The notes: a model not told the origin generated them from the letters alone. Positions 1-13,082 are shown, numbered from the stretch's first letter. The stretch: DNA of 58,183 bases from a bacterium (GCA_022825065.1 JAJDYR010000010.1:1-58183), one strand, 5' to 3'. Program-made: numbers and translations.

Positions 1-1
1 A

Positions 2-625
2 CGCCTCCTCGGCGCCGTGGAGCGCACAGTGTCGTCCCTGGAGCGCGACGGACAGGCCGCTCGCGCGGTCACCTTGGCCCGCAGCTACGCGACGACAGTG
101 GAGGACCTCTGGGACGCCGTGACGAGCGCGGAACGAATCCCACGCTGGTTCCTGCCAGTCAGCGGCCGCCTCGAACTCGGCGGTCGTTACCAACTGGAGG
201 GGAACGCAGGCGGCACGATTCGGCACTGCGAACGTCCCTCGTATCTCGGGCTGACGTGGGAGTTCGGCGGTGACGTGAGCTGGGTGGAGGCGCGTCTGTG
301 TAACGATGGCACCGGCCGCTCGCGCCTTGCGATTACGCATTCCGCGCTGGTGTCGGACCACTGGCGCCAGTTCGGTCCCGGTGCCGTCGGCGTAGGTTGG
401 GAGATGGGCTTGCTGGGGATGGAACTGCATCTTACGCGGCCGAACGAACCCAAGTTGGACGGGGCAACGTTCCACACGACTCGTGACGGAAAGGCGCTCA
501 TCGTCGGAAGCAGTGCGGCGTTGGGCCGGGCGGCCGAGGCAGCGGGAACGGACGCCGACGTTGCGCGCGCAGCGGCGCAGCGTACGGCGGCCTTTTACAC
601 GGGCGACACGGTCGCGCCGGATTGA
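2..625 (+). CDS. SRPBCC/AHSA1-family protein, 5' end outside window
   Basis: START-like small-molecule-binding fold of the activator-of-Hsp90 (AHSA1) type. The family pattern is visible: VTLARSYATTVEDLWDAVT, then RIPRWFLPVSG, LGGRYQLEGNAGGTI, and LTWEFGG. The frame is open from base 2, and the residues before the first in-window start (GTG at 17) read RLLGAVERTV, which resembles the conserved N-terminus of actinobacterial relatives. The true start is therefore probably a few codons outside the window. Cellular role is unknown; homologues are often called polyketide-cyclase-like without proof. It converges on the methyltransferase on the other strand. The sequence style is more actinobacterial than that of its neighbours, so it may have been acquired by transfer. 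Confidence 0.8.
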   Translation, partial: RLLGAVERTVSSLERDGQAARAVTLARSYATTVEDLWDAVTSAERIPRWFLPVSGRLELGGRYQLEGNAGGTIRHCERPSYLGLTWEFGGDVSWVEARLCNDGTGRSRLAITHSALVSDHWRQFGPGAVGVGWEMGLLGMELHLTRPNEPKLDGATFHTTRDGKALIVGSSAALGRAAEAAGTDADVARAAAQRTAAFYTGDTVAPD

Positions 626-839
626 TGCACGCTTTCGACGTGCTCCGCGACTCGGAGCGCTGCGGTCCTATTGTCGATGCGTTATCGGTCGTGGGCGTTG
701 ACTTGCCATCGCGGTGGCGGTGATTGCTCCGGCCTTTTCCGCCGCTTCGACAAGGTGCGCATCGGCAAGGTGGGCGTAGCCTGCCGTGGTGCGATGCCGG
801 GGCGCAGGGCAGCGGTCAACTCAAGATGCCGGGATTCGC
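626..839. other. Intergenic gap between convergent genes
   Basis: GC-rich gap between the SRPBCC gene and the extended reading frame of the methyltransferase. I see no gene, convincing terminator hairpin or repeat. Open frames here lack start context and family resemblance. Confidence 0.5.
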
Positions 840-896
840 TCAACGGGCACGGATCACAAAGAACTCGTAGCCATAGAACTCCGAGTAGGCATGTCA
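840..896 (-). other. In-frame TGA and orphaned C-terminal tail of the methyltransferase
   Basis: Complement of 894-896 is TGA; the codons after it, in the same frame, spell HAYSEFYGYEFFVIRAR and end at TGA 840-842. The tail fits the expected end of the family (acidic helix followed by an aromatic F-Y-G-Y-x-F-F-V strand). The simplest reading is a TGG (Trp) to TGA change. No hairpin of bacterial SECIS type is evident just after the TGA, so selenocysteine insertion is not supported. Confidence 0.6.
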
Positions 897-1595
897 GATG
901 TCTATTTCCCTCTGGCACTGATCCGCCAACTCCTGTGCGTCCGGCGCGTCGTGGTGACGCTTGCGGAACCTGGTCACGTTGTCCTGCAGCGGCCGATAGT
1001 AGTCGTCCCACCATGCGGACGCGGGGAGCGGAAAGCGCCCGACCGTCTCGTAGCCGCACCCCTCGATGGCTTTCTGGAGCGCGGAAGTGTCGCGGATATC
1101 CGGGTACTCCCGGCTCCAGAACGCTGCGCAAGCGGCGGGCGGTCCGGTCTTCCGCCAGCACACCTCCGTCAGCGCGACGTGCCCGTTGCGCCGCAGCAAC
1201 CGGCGCCAGCCGCGCAGGCCCGCTTCGAGGCCCAGGTTGTAGATGGCGCCTTCGCACCAGAGCAGGTCGAAGGAACCGTCGTCGAAGTCAAGCCGGCGCA
1301 TGTCCGCCACGCGGGCTTCCAGTCGATCCGCGACCCCCAGTTCATGCGCCTTGCGGTTCAGCGCGTCGATGAACGGGGGGTGGATGTCGACGGCGACGAT
1401 GCGCGCCGGCGAACTGTCCGCCAGAACCAATGTCTGGGCGCCGGTCCCGCAACCGACGTCGAGCACGCGGGTCCGCGGCCCGACGTCCGGCACGAGCCCG
1501 AGGGCCCGGCGCGTGTTCGCTGCCGTTCCCGGTCCCTGCCGGGGCAGCCCGCTGAAGAGTTCGTAGAAAAGCGATGTGGCTCGATCCTGCGGCAT
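894..1595 (-). CDS. Class I SAM-dependent methyltransferase, prematurely stopped
   Basis: Rossmann-fold methyltransferase of the UbiE/COG2226 kind, 233 residues. Motif I reads RVLDVGCGTGAQTLVLA, followed by IVAVDIHPPF (motif II acidic residue) and the FDLLWCEGAIYNLG segment; substrate unknown. The start is ATG at 1595 (MPQDRATS); the frame runs open further upstream but that stretch lies over the promoter region and has no family likeness. The TGA at 894-896 looks premature: the same frame continues with 17 residues (HAYSEFYGYEFFVIRAR) to a second TGA at 840-842, and such an aromatic tail usually ends this family. Neighbour on the other side is the divergent sterol reductase. Confidence 0.85.
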   Translation of the reverse strand: MPQDRATSLFYELFSGLPRQGPGTAANTRRALGLVPDVGPRTRVLDVGCGTGAQTLVLADSSPARIVAVDIHPPFIDALNRKAHELGVADRLEARVADMRRLDFDDGSFDLLWCEGAIYNLGLEAGLRGWRRLLRRNGHVALTEVCWRKTGPPAACAAFWSREYPDIRDTSALQKAIEGCGYETVGRFPLPASAWWDDYYRPLQDNVTRFRKRHHDAPDAQELADQCQREIDI

Positions 1596-1847
1596 GGCTG
1601 CTCCTGTCGATAGTCTTCGAGACGGACCGGACGCCGGCAGACGAAAACCGATGAAGGCCAACAGGCCGGCCCTGCCGATCCCAATAAAATGTATGAGGGG
1701 TTCTGAATCGGCGCAAGAGTGTGCCCGGCCAGAGGTCGTCCATTCATCCGAAGGGGCGCCAGCGACCGGAGATGTATTTGGTGTTGTTGACCTCCTTTGT
1801 GGCCATATCCATAATGACCGCGTCAGAGAAGCAAGGGGAATTCGGTC

Positions 1848-2984
1848 ATGACCCAATGGCTCGGCATCGGCCACCTTTTCGAGCTTTCCCGCACCGAAGC
1901 GATTTTGGGGTTTTTCACCCCGCTGGCGGTCTTCGCCGCCTTTTTCGTGGCGCAGCTCGTCTTGCCGGGAAGGTGGGTGCCCGGCTACGTGGTCGATCCG
2001 CAGACGAGCGAGCCCCGCAAATACCGGCTGAACGGCATTCTGGTGTTTCTGGTCGCCGAGGTCATCTGGGCTCTCGAACTCACCGGAATGCCGCGCGACT
2101 GGTTCTACCGCTCTACCATCTACGCCGTGGCCGGCGGAACGGCATTCACCGCCATCTTCGCCGTCATAGCGGTGTTCAGCCAACCGGAAGGCAAAATAAA
2201 GAATCTGTTCCTGGCGCTGTGGGACGGGCGGGCCCGGGAGTTTTCGTTCTTTGGCAACCGCTTCGACGTAAAGATGTATTTATACGTCGTCGGCGGGACG
2301 ATGCTCTCACTCAACGCCCTCTCCGGGATGGCTTACCACATAGAGCGCTTCGGCGCGGACTCGAATCCGGGCGTTATCCTGTATGCGGGGTTCTTCACGT
2401 TCTATGTTCTGGACTACTTCATCTTCGAGCGCGTCCAGCTGTATACCTACGATCTGATCCATGAAAACCTCGGCTTCAAGCTGCTCTGGGGCGGCCTCGT
2501 GGTCTACGGGTGGATGTTCATCCTCCCGCTCTGGGGGATGGCCGCTTACCCGAACCCGGGGTTCCCGCCGGGGTGGACGTATTTCTGGCTCATCGGAACG
2601 ACCGCGCTGTTCCTGTTCGGCTGGGGCATCTCGCGCGGCGCGAACCTGCAGAAATACACGTTCAAGCGCTGGCCCGAGCGCAAGTTCCTCGGTATTGAGC
2701 CCGTCTACATCGAGGCCGGCGAGCGCAAGATCCTCTGCAGCGGCCTGTGGGGCGTCGCGCGGCACTTCAACTACATGGGCGAAGGGTTTCTTTCCTTTTC
2801 CATCGCCCTGGTGTTCGGCCACTTCACGAACCCCTGGGCCTGGACCTACTTCGTATTCATCGTCTCGCTGTTCACCTGCCGTCAAAGGTATGACGATGCA
2901 TACTGCTCCGAGAAATACGGACCCGAAAAATGGGCGGAGTACCAGAAAAGGGTGAAGTACCGGATTGTTCCCGGCGTGTATTGA
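1848..2984 (+). CDS. ERG24/ERG4-family sterol C-14 reductase-like membrane protein
   Basis: Polytopic membrane protein of 378 residues in the ERG4/ERG24 sterol reductase family, whose members use NADPH to reduce sterol double bonds (delta-14 or delta-24(28)). The C-terminal signature is clear: LCSGLWGVARHFNYMGE at about residues 296-312 and RQRYDDAYCSEKYGPEKW followed by YRIVPGVY at the very end, matching the LxxSGWWGxARHxNYxGD and DDxRCxxKYG motifs that line the cofactor and sterol pocket. The N-terminal half has many hydrophobic segments. The ATG at 1848 follows AAGGGGAATTCGGTC. It stands alone, divergent from the methyltransferase and upstream of pyc. A sterol C-24 methyltransferase homologue lies at 51015-52055. 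Exact substrate is inference. Confidence 0.82.
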   Translation: MTQWLGIGHLFELSRTEAILGFFTPLAVFAAFFVAQLVLPGRWVPGYVVDPQTSEPRKYRLNGILVFLVAEVIWALELTGMPRDWFYRSTIYAVAGGTAFTAIFAVIAVFSQPEGKIKNLFLALWDGRAREFSFFGNRFDVKMYLYVVGGTMLSLNALSGMAYHIERFGADSNPGVILYAGFFTFYVLDYFIFERVQLYTYDLIHENLGFKLLWGGLVVYGWMFILPLWGMAAYPNPGFPPGWTYFWLIGTTALFLFGWGISRGANLQKYTFKRWPERKFLGIEPVYIEAGERKILCSGLWGVARHFNYMGEGFLSFSIALVFGHFTNPWAWTYFVFIVSLFTCRQRYDDAYCSEKYGPEKWAEYQKRVKYRIVPGVY

Positions 2985-3328
2985 TACCGCTCGCCGCGGA
3001 GTCCATGCAGGGCGGCTGTGACGAATTGACCGGACTTGCATGAAGTCGACAAAGGCCGCGAGCCATGACGAGGCGCTTCTACCCGGTACCGGGTCAGCGG
3101 GGAGGATAGAAGGAGCCGCCACAGATTGGCTTACGCATCAGGGGCATCGCGCCCTAACCGTGAAGGACGAAACTGGTCGACGACCTGGCCACTGACCCTG
3201 GCGAGCACCGGTTTGGCACAGGTTTTCGACCCTGATAATTCAAGAGACACCAACAGGTCCAGACGGTTACCGGAGCCCGAACCGCGGACGGGCATACGAG
3301 AGTTCCGCGAGAGCGCTGAGGGAGCGTT
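2985..3328. other. Intergenic region upstream of pyc
   Basis: No gene supported; the 68-codon open frame at 3126-3332 has no family likeness and overlaps the pyc start. A weak promoter-like pair, TTGGCA (3212-3217) and GATAAT (3233-3238), is separated by only 15 bases. GGGAGCG lies just before the pyc ATG. Confidence 0.4.
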
Positions 3329-6793
<3,465 letters not shown>

Positions 6794-6855
6794 CGCGCCG
6801 GGCCGGAGAGCCGCAAACCGGGAGACGAGAAACCTGCCTCGTGAACTTCAGCTTC

Positions 6856-7947
<1,092 letters not shown>

Positions 7948-8007
7948 CGGAAAACTCCCTTGGATGGAGGAATGCGCACCGGTTCGGGCGATGGCGGACA
8001 TAGAGTG

Positions 8008-8036
8008 AATGTAGGGGATCGATCCGTTTTCTGCAA
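8008..8036 (-). promoter_or_regulatory. Candidate recA promoter
   Basis: On the minus strand TTGCAG (complement of 8031-8036) and TACATT (complement of 8008-8013) are 17 bases apart, upstream of recA. A short inverted pair TCCGT-N10-ACGGA spans the -35 element and could be an operator. It does not match the E. coli or B. subtilis LexA consensus. Confidence 0.4.
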
Positions 8037-8298
8037 TACGGAAAACACCACTGCTTCCAAACGCGCTTTTATGGAGAAAACCCCATTCCCTCGTCTATCC
8101 ATGGTTCCCAACTACGGCGGTGGTTGACTTTCGCTAAACATACGTGAAACAGACTTGGAGATCAAGTATAAAAAGCGAAAATTCCCACAGAAAAACGGTT
8201 TTCCCCTCCCATTGCGGGCGAGAATGGGGTATTCATGAGGAAAAAACAATTTTTAGCGGGTTCCGCACATCGTTATGGTGAACCCCTGTCCTCATCAA

Positions 8299-8566
8299 TA
8301 GGGGTTGTTGAAAAACCCGGAGAGGAAATTTGTTTGTGTAGGGGACGCATATATGCGTCCCTGGTTTTTCGCCGCCCTCCGACGGGCCGCATGTATGCGG
8401 CCCCTACACTCCCTCCGCCAAGGCGGAATCCCATTGCCGTCATTCCAGCATTGCAGGACTTTTTCAACAGACCCGACAAAAGGGGGTAGGAGGGGGTTGA
8501 CGTTATGGGATTTCGCTTTCAAGAAGGTTGCCATTACCCTCGCAGGGGGTTTTTCAACAGCCCTCA
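8299..8566. repeat. Mosaic palindromic repeat island between thpR and recA
   Basis: Bounded by imperfect inverted ends: AGGGGTTGTTGAAAAACCC (about 8300-8318) and GGGTTTTTCAACAGCCCT (about 8548-8565), with a further internal end GGACTTTTTCAACAG (8457-8471). Inside are a perfect 20-base palindrome GGGACGCATATATGCGTCCC (8342-8361) and a stem GGGCCGCAT-GT-ATGCGGCCC (8384-8403), flanked by GTGTAGGGG and CCCCTACAC facing each other, and a degraded GACAAAAGGGGGTAGG module. It carries no coding sequence and shares modules with the islands at 50459, 52330, 55262 and 58041. Confidence 0.8.
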
Positions 8567-8660
8567 ATAAGGCGTGTATCACTACAAACCGGCGGATTTT
8601 CAGCCCTCGCCGTTCCGGGTGGTATCAGACGCCACGAAGCGGGTGAACCGCCCGCCGCGC

Positions 8661-9236
8661 CTAGTGAAAAGTCACTTTTTCCAGCACGGTGTGAATGGCG
8701 CCCGAGGGGTTGAGCTCGCTCCTGAACAAGACCGCCTCGCGCGCACGGCAGACGAGAGGGGGCGTCAGCCATCGCTGTTCGGCGATTTCAAGCTCTCCCT
8801 CGAGTCCCGCAGGCGGGCGGTCGCGGGACCGGCGGCGGGCGATCGTCAGATGCGGGCGGAATTGCCCTTCGCCGGGGGGGAACCCCGCCTCGGCCAGATG
8901 ACGAGAAACACGGGACTCGAGTTTCGCCAGTGGTTCCGGCAATTCCGAGGGCCCCGCCCAGAGCACGCCCGGACGCTTGAGATGCGGGAAAACGCCGAAG
9001 CGATCCACTGAAATATCGAAAGCAGAGACGCCCTCGCCCGCACGGCGCAGCGCCTCTGCGGCTGCATCTGCCTGTGCATCCTCGATGTCGCCCAAAAAGC
9101 GCAGCGTGATATGGATGTTCTTCGGCCTCATCCAGCGGAAATCATCGAGAGCCGGCATGGTGGCAAGCGATTCTTGAAGCGATTCCAGCTTTTCGTGTTC
9201 ATCCGGGCTGAACGGAATCGCCAGGAATGCGCGCAT
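8661..9236 (-). CDS. thpR: RNA 2',3'-cyclic phosphodiesterase (2H family)
   Basis: 2H phosphoesterase (LigT/ThpR) that opens 2',3'-cyclic phosphates at RNA ends, 191 residues, the normal size. The two catalytic H-x-T-hydrophobic motifs are HITL near residue 42 and HLTI near residue 128, each followed by a strand (RFLGD, ARRRS). The N-terminus MRAFLAIPF is typical. It lies downstream of pncC with a 90-base gap in the minus-strand block that leads towards recA; thpR, pncC and recA often cluster in bacteria. Confidence 0.93.
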   Translation of the reverse strand: MRAFLAIPFSPDEHEKLESLQESLATMPALDDFRWMRPKNIHITLRFLGDIEDAQADAAAEALRRAGEGVSAFDISVDRFGVFPHLKRPGVLWAGPSELPEPLAKLESRVSRHLAEAGFPPGEGQFRPHLTIARRRSRDRPPAGLEGELEIAEQRWLTPPLVCRAREAVLFRSELNPSGAIHTVLEKVTFH

Positions 9237-9326
9237 GGAGAACCTCCTTCACGAGGGCCGGCCACGTCTCCCAGGGCGGAACAACACCCGCTCATCCAGG
9301 TCCAAGCGCTCTCATGCGCCGGTTCG

Positions 9327-9818
9327 TCAGCCCAACCTTTCCAGGGCATCACGCGCCATCTCGAGGGCGGCTTCCGCCGTCTGGGCCTTCACTTCCAGAC
9401 GGGAGCCTTCGAACAGGTGGTGTCGGCAATTGGCGCCCGAAGGCGTGGCGACGGCCATATACACCGTTCCCACCGGCTTCTCGGGAGTTCCCCCCGTGGG
9501 ACCGGCAATGCCCGTGACGGAGAGTCCGACTTCGCTCCCCGCCGCCGCACGAGCACCCTCCGCCATGGCGCGCGCGCAGGCTTCGCTCACCGCTCCCGGC
9601 CCGCCCTCGGTCGCCACGATATCTTTCGATACGCCCAGAAGCTTCATTTTCGCTTCGTTGCTGTAGGTGACGAAACCCTGCTCGAAATAAGCGGAACTGC
9701 CGGAAACATCCGTGATGCGGCTGGCTATGAGGCCGCCCGTGCAACTCTCCGCCGTGGCGATGCGCCAGCCTTTATCACTGAGATACGCCCCGAGCCACTC
9801 TTCCAGCGATTCCGTCAT
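9327..9818 (-). CDS. pncC: CinA C-terminal-type nicotinamide-nucleotide amidohydrolase
   Basis: Stand-alone CinA C-terminal domain (163 residues) that deamidates nicotinamide mononucleotide to nicotinate mononucleotide in the pyridine nucleotide salvage cycle. Visible: TAESCTGGLIASRITDVSGS at the front, YFEQGFVTYSNEAK, the GGPGAVSEACARAMAEGAR helix and SVTGIAGPTGGTPEKPVGTV. The N-terminal molybdopterin-binding-like half of full CinA is absent. Starts 18 bases after pgpA ends, so it is co-transcribed with it. Confidence 0.93.
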   Translation of the reverse strand: MTESLEEWLGAYLSDKGWRIATAESCTGGLIASRITDVSGSSAYFEQGFVTYSNEAKMKLLGVSKDIVATEGGPGAVSEACARAMAEGARAAAGSEVGLSVTGIAGPTGGTPEKPVGTVYMAVATPSGANCRHHLFEGSRLEVKAQTAEAALEMARDALERLG

Positions 9819-9836
9819 TTTCCTGCATCCCCCAAA

Positions 9837-10307
9837 TCAGACAGCCCCAAAGTACGACAAAGCGAATAAAACCACCCAGCCGATAATTCCCGCGGCGACG
9901 TCGTCCGCCACGATGCCCACACCGCCCGGCAGCCCTTCGAGGCGTCGAACCGGCGGCAACTTGATAATGTCAAAAATACGAAAAAGGAAAAAGCCCGCTA
10001 CCAGAGCGCCTGGACTCGGCTCGACTCCGATGAAGCAGATGAACTGGCCCACCCATTCATCCACGACGATCTCGGGGGGGTCTTGCCGGCTTGTACTCGC
10101 CTCATATTTACCGGACCCCCATACGGCGACGGGAATCAGGAAGATCAGAAACAGGAGGGGAACATAGGGGTTGATCTGATAGAGCAGAAAATACGCCAGA
10201 ACGGCGACGAGAGAAGCGACCGTACCCGGGGCCACAGGAACCAGCCCGAGGCCGCCCAACGTGGCGACGAGCCGGGGCAAGGCCTCGCTCTCGTCTTGAC
10301 GGCTCAT
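9837..10307 (-). CDS. pgpA: Phosphatidylglycerophosphatase A
   Basis: Integral membrane phosphatase that removes phosphate from phosphatidylglycerophosphate, the last step to phosphatidylglycerol; 156 residues with about four hydrophobic segments. Family motifs: GLGLVPVAPGTVASL near the start, IVVDEWVGQ in the middle, and FRIFDIIKLPP. Five bases after the dxr stop, so translationally close to dxr; with cdsA two genes upstream this puts two steps of phospholipid synthesis in one block. Confidence 0.93.
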   Translation of the reverse strand: MSRQDESEALPRLVATLGGLGLVPVAPGTVASLVAVLAYFLLYQINPYVPLLFLIFLIPVAVWGSGKYEASTSRQDPPEIVVDEWVGQFICFIGVEPSPGALVAGFFLFRIFDIIKLPPVRRLEGLPGGVGIVADDVAAGIIGWVVLFALSYFGAV

Positions 10308-10312
10308 TGATT

Positions 10313-11482
10313 CTACCGGCTTATGGGGGTTCCGTTCAGCCGGGAGGAGGCGTATTCTCTCGCCCAGCGATCCACCTCCAGAATCGTCTCCAAATCATCC
10401 GCCTCCATCTTCTCGTGGGCCTGCAATGCGGCTCCCACCACATCCGGTATATCCATGAATTTCGATGCGCCCGACAGGAACGAAGCGACGGCCACCTCGT
10501 TCGCCGCATTGAGGACAGCGGGGGCCGTCCCTCCTTCGCGCATCGCGTCCTTCGCATGAGTGAGGCAGGGAAACCGCTCGGGATCCGGCGCTTCGAACGT
10601 CAGGGAACCAATCTGCCCCAAATCGAGTCTCGGCGCCTCGATGGGCAACCTTTCCGGAGAAAAAATGGCCTGTGCGATGGGAATCCGCATGTCGGGCATG
10701 CTCATTTGCGCCACGTAGCTCCCGTCGACGAATTCCACCATGGCGTGCACGATGCTTTGCGGGTGAACCAGCACGTCCACCTGTTCCGGCTTCAGACCGA
10801 ACAGCCAGCGCGCCTCGATGATTTCAAGGCCCTTGTTCATCATGGATGCGGAATCAATCGTAATCTTGGGGCCCATCTTCCAGTTCGGGTGGTTCAACGC
10901 CTCTTCCAGGGATACGTTCTTCATCGCCGCGATCGAATGGTTCCGAAAAGGTCCGCCCGACGCCGTAAGCACGATCCGCTCCACCTCGGACTGCGGCCTG
11001 TCTGCCAACGCTTGCGCCACGCCCGCATGCTCGCTGTCGACCGGGAGCAATTCGACTTCAAGAGCCGAAACGCGCGACATCACCAGCTCCCCCGCCATGA
11101 CCAGCACTTCTTTGTTCGCAAGCGCGATCGAGGCACCTGCGTCGATGGCGGCCAGCGTCGGCGGGAGTCCCGCCGCGCCCACCAAGGCGGATACAACGAG
11201 GCCCGCGCCCGCGCCCGCGGCCACTTCCCTCAAACCCTCCTCCCCCGAAAGCACCTTGATTTCGGTAGAGAGCGCACCCTCAACACGCTTCGCGTCCATA
11301 TCGTCGGCCACGGATACAATATCAGGCCGGAACCGCCTGGCCTGCTCAACGATCCGCTCCCAGTTTCTTCCGGCGGCAAGCGCCACCACATCGATTCCGT
11401 CGGGAAACTGCGCCACGACATCCAGAGCGTTTTCCCCGATGCTGCCGGTAGAACCCAATATGGAGATTTTTCGCCGCTCCAT
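10313..11482 (-). CDS. dxr: 1-deoxy-D-xylulose 5-phosphate reductoisomerase
   Basis: Second enzyme of the MEP isoprenoid pathway, converting DXP to 2-C-methylerythritol 4-phosphate with NADPH. 389 residues from ATG 11482 (MERRKISILGSTGSIGENAL, the usual N-terminal dinucleotide site); the frame is open upstream but that part overlaps the end of cdsA and has no family likeness. Other marks: LANKEVLVMAG, LTASGGPF and MGPKITIDSASMMNKGLE around the metal and substrate site. Lies between cdsA and pgpA; the rseP gene that often follows dxr in proteobacteria is missing here. Confidence 0.97.
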   Translation of the reverse strand: MERRKISILGSTGSIGENALDVVAQFPDGIDVVALAAGRNWERIVEQARRFRPDIVSVADDMDAKRVEGALSTEIKVLSGEEGLREVAAGAGAGLVVSALVGAAGLPPTLAAIDAGASIALANKEVLVMAGELVMSRVSALEVELLPVDSEHAGVAQALADRPQSEVERIVLTASGGPFRNHSIAAMKNVSLEEALNHPNWKMGPKITIDSASMMNKGLEIIEARWLFGLKPEQVDVLVHPQSIVHAMVEFVDGSYVAQMSMPDMRIPIAQAIFSPERLPIEAPRLDLGQIGSLTFEAPDPERFPCLTHAKDAMREGGTAPAVLNAANEVAVASFLSGASKFMDIPDVVGAALQAHEKMEADDLETILEVDRWAREYASSRLNGTPISR

Positions 11483-11510
11483 TACACGCTCACCCCCGAT
11501 GCGCGGTGAC

Positions 11511-12302
11511 TCAAAACCGTATCCAGTACAAGTAACCATAAAACGCAGGACCCGCCATGAGCAAACCATCAATTCTATCGAGCAGGCCCCCATGGCCCGG
11601 GATGATGTCGGACGCGTCCTTTTGCCCGGCCGCGCGCTTCAGGATCGATTCACCCAAATCCCCTGTCAGCGCGAACAGCCCGATACCACCCGAAACAGGA
11701 ATCGCGAGCCACGGGTCGACCCCGGGAACATCCATATAGAACGTCGTGAGGATGCCCGCGAGGATTCCGGCGAGGATTCCTCCGATTGCGCCTTCCAGGG
11801 TTTTCCCGGGGCTGATCCTCGGGGCGATTTTTCTTTTCCCCAGCGTCTTGCCCGTGAACATCGCCGCGATATCGTTCGCCCAGACGATGACGAACAAAAA
11901 GAAGACGGCCTCCATACCTCCCGGAAAGGTTCTGGTAAGCGCAATCAAACCGCCTGCTCCGCCCACCCAAATCACGCCGAGAAGTGACACCCCCGTCAAG
12001 GAAAGGCTTTCCCGAAAGGCCTGATACGAAAACGCCTTGAGGAAGACACGAAGCAGAATGACCGCCAGGACCAACGGCGGCAAAAAGCCGCCCACCCATA
12101 CGGCGAGCACGAATGCGCAGGCATCCACGGCTCCTTCCCAGGCTCTCACGCGCCACCCGCAAAGGTTGATGAGGCTCTGGAACTCCCAGCCTGCGCGAAA
12201 AACGAGCAGAAGCACCACACAGAGAAAAATGGTCGAGGAAGAAAAAAACAAGACGGCGAGAATGGGCGCCGCAAGCACCAGGGCGCTTATGAGGCGGGTC
12301 AA
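11511..12302 (-). CDS. cdsA: Phosphatidate cytidylyltransferase
   Basis: Membrane enzyme making CDP-diacylglycerol from phosphatidate and CTP, 263 residues with about seven or eight hydrophobic segments. The C-terminal signature is present: GDLGESILKRAAGQKD, then SDIIPGHGGLLDRIDG, holding the conserved acidic and lysine residues. Start is TTG 12302, three bases after the uppS stop, with GGAG about ten bases ahead. It supplies the substrate for phospholipid synthesis, in which pgpA of the same block also acts. Confidence 0.95.
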   Translation of the reverse strand: MTRLISALVLAAPILAVLFFSSSTIFLCVVLLLVFRAGWEFQSLINLCGWRVRAWEGAVDACAFVLAVWVGGFLPPLVLAVILLRVFLKAFSYQAFRESLSLTGVSLLGVIWVGGAGGLIALTRTFPGGMEAVFFLFVIVWANDIAAMFTGKTLGKRKIAPRISPGKTLEGAIGGILAGILAGILTTFYMDVPGVDPWLAIPVSGGIGLFALTGDLGESILKRAAGQKDASDIIPGHGGLLDRIDGLLMAGPAFYGYLYWIRF

Positions 12303-12305
12303 GAC

Positions 12306-13064
12306 CTAGTTTCTCCGGGTCGTGAACTGCTCCTCGGTGAGACCGAATTTCCGCACCCGGGACTGATAGGCGAGAATGGCGTCTTCGAGCTCGCGTTCTG
12401 CGAATTCCGGCCACTTGATATCCGTAAAATACAATTCCGCATACGCCGCCTGCCAGAGAAGATAGTTGGAGAGCCTCAGTTCGCCGCTGGTTCGAATCAA
12501 GAGGTCGAGTTTGGGCAAATCCGCCGTGTACAGATGGCGTTCGATGTCATTCTCATCGATTTCCTCGGGCTGAAGAATGCCTTTTTGCACTTCCCGGGAT
12601 ATGGCCCTCGCCGCGTCGGTAATTTCCCGGCGCGCGCCGTAGCTCAACGCCAAGGTCAAAACCATTCCGTCCTGTTCCGCCGTCTGCGCCTTCACGCGCT
12701 GGACAATTTCCTGCGCGAACAAGGGCAAATCCTCTTCGTGCCCAATCGTGTTGAAACGGATGCCCTCCCTGAGCATCCTTTGAAGTTCGCGCTCGAGGTA
12801 ATCCGCCAGAATATCCATGAGCGCGTCTACTTCGTCTTTGGGTCTGTTCCAGTTCTCCAGGGAAAAACTGTACAGGGTGAGGGCCTTGACGCCGATGCGG
12901 CGCGCATGCGCCACCACCCTGTCGACGGACTTCACGCCCTCCCGGTGGCCGGCGACCCTGGGGAGGAACCGCTTCTGGGCCCAGCGGCCGTTACCGTCCA
13001 TGATAACGCCGATATGGCGCGGGAGCCGCTCGAGATCGATGCGTGGGTCGATGCGAGATTCCAT
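12306..13064 (-). CDS. uppS: Undecaprenyl diphosphate synthase (cis-prenyltransferase)
   Basis: Makes the C55 lipid carrier used for peptidoglycan and polysaccharide export. 252 residues, standard length. Key segments: HIGVIMDGNGRWAQKR (catalytic Asp and pyrophosphate site), GHREGVKSVDRVV, LTLYSFSLENWNRPKDEV, and the C-terminal LLIRTSGELRLSNYLLWQAA. GGAG precedes ATG 13064. Follows frr with an 18-base gap and runs into cdsA. Confidence 0.97.
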   Translation of the reverse strand: MESRIDPRIDLERLPRHIGVIMDGNGRWAQKRFLPRVAGHREGVKSVDRVVAHARRIGVKALTLYSFSLENWNRPKDEVDALMDILADYLERELQRMLREGIRFNTIGHEEDLPLFAQEIVQRVKAQTAEQDGMVLTLALSYGARREITDAARAISREVQKGILQPEEIDENDIERHLYTADLPKLDLLIRTSGELRLSNYLLWQAAYAELYFTDIKWPEFAERELEDAILAYQSRVRKFGLTEEQFTTRRN

Positions 13065-13082
13065 ACGCGCTCCGGTGATAAA

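Noticed and set aside
894..896. Selenocysteine at the in-frame TGA
   Set aside because: No hairpin with a suitable apical loop just downstream, and the position fits Trp rather than a redox site.
894..2183. Minus-strand frame of 429 codons reaching into the sterol reductase
   Set aside because: Only the part from ATG 1595 has methyltransferase motifs; the rest is antisense to a well-supported membrane protein.
7948..8230. LexA box upstream of recA
   Set aside because: Neither CTGT-N8-ACAG nor GAAC-N4-GTTC is present; only a short TCCGT/ACGGA pair.
8235..8646. Several open frames between recA and thpR
   Set aside because: They read through palindromic repeats and lack start context or conservation.
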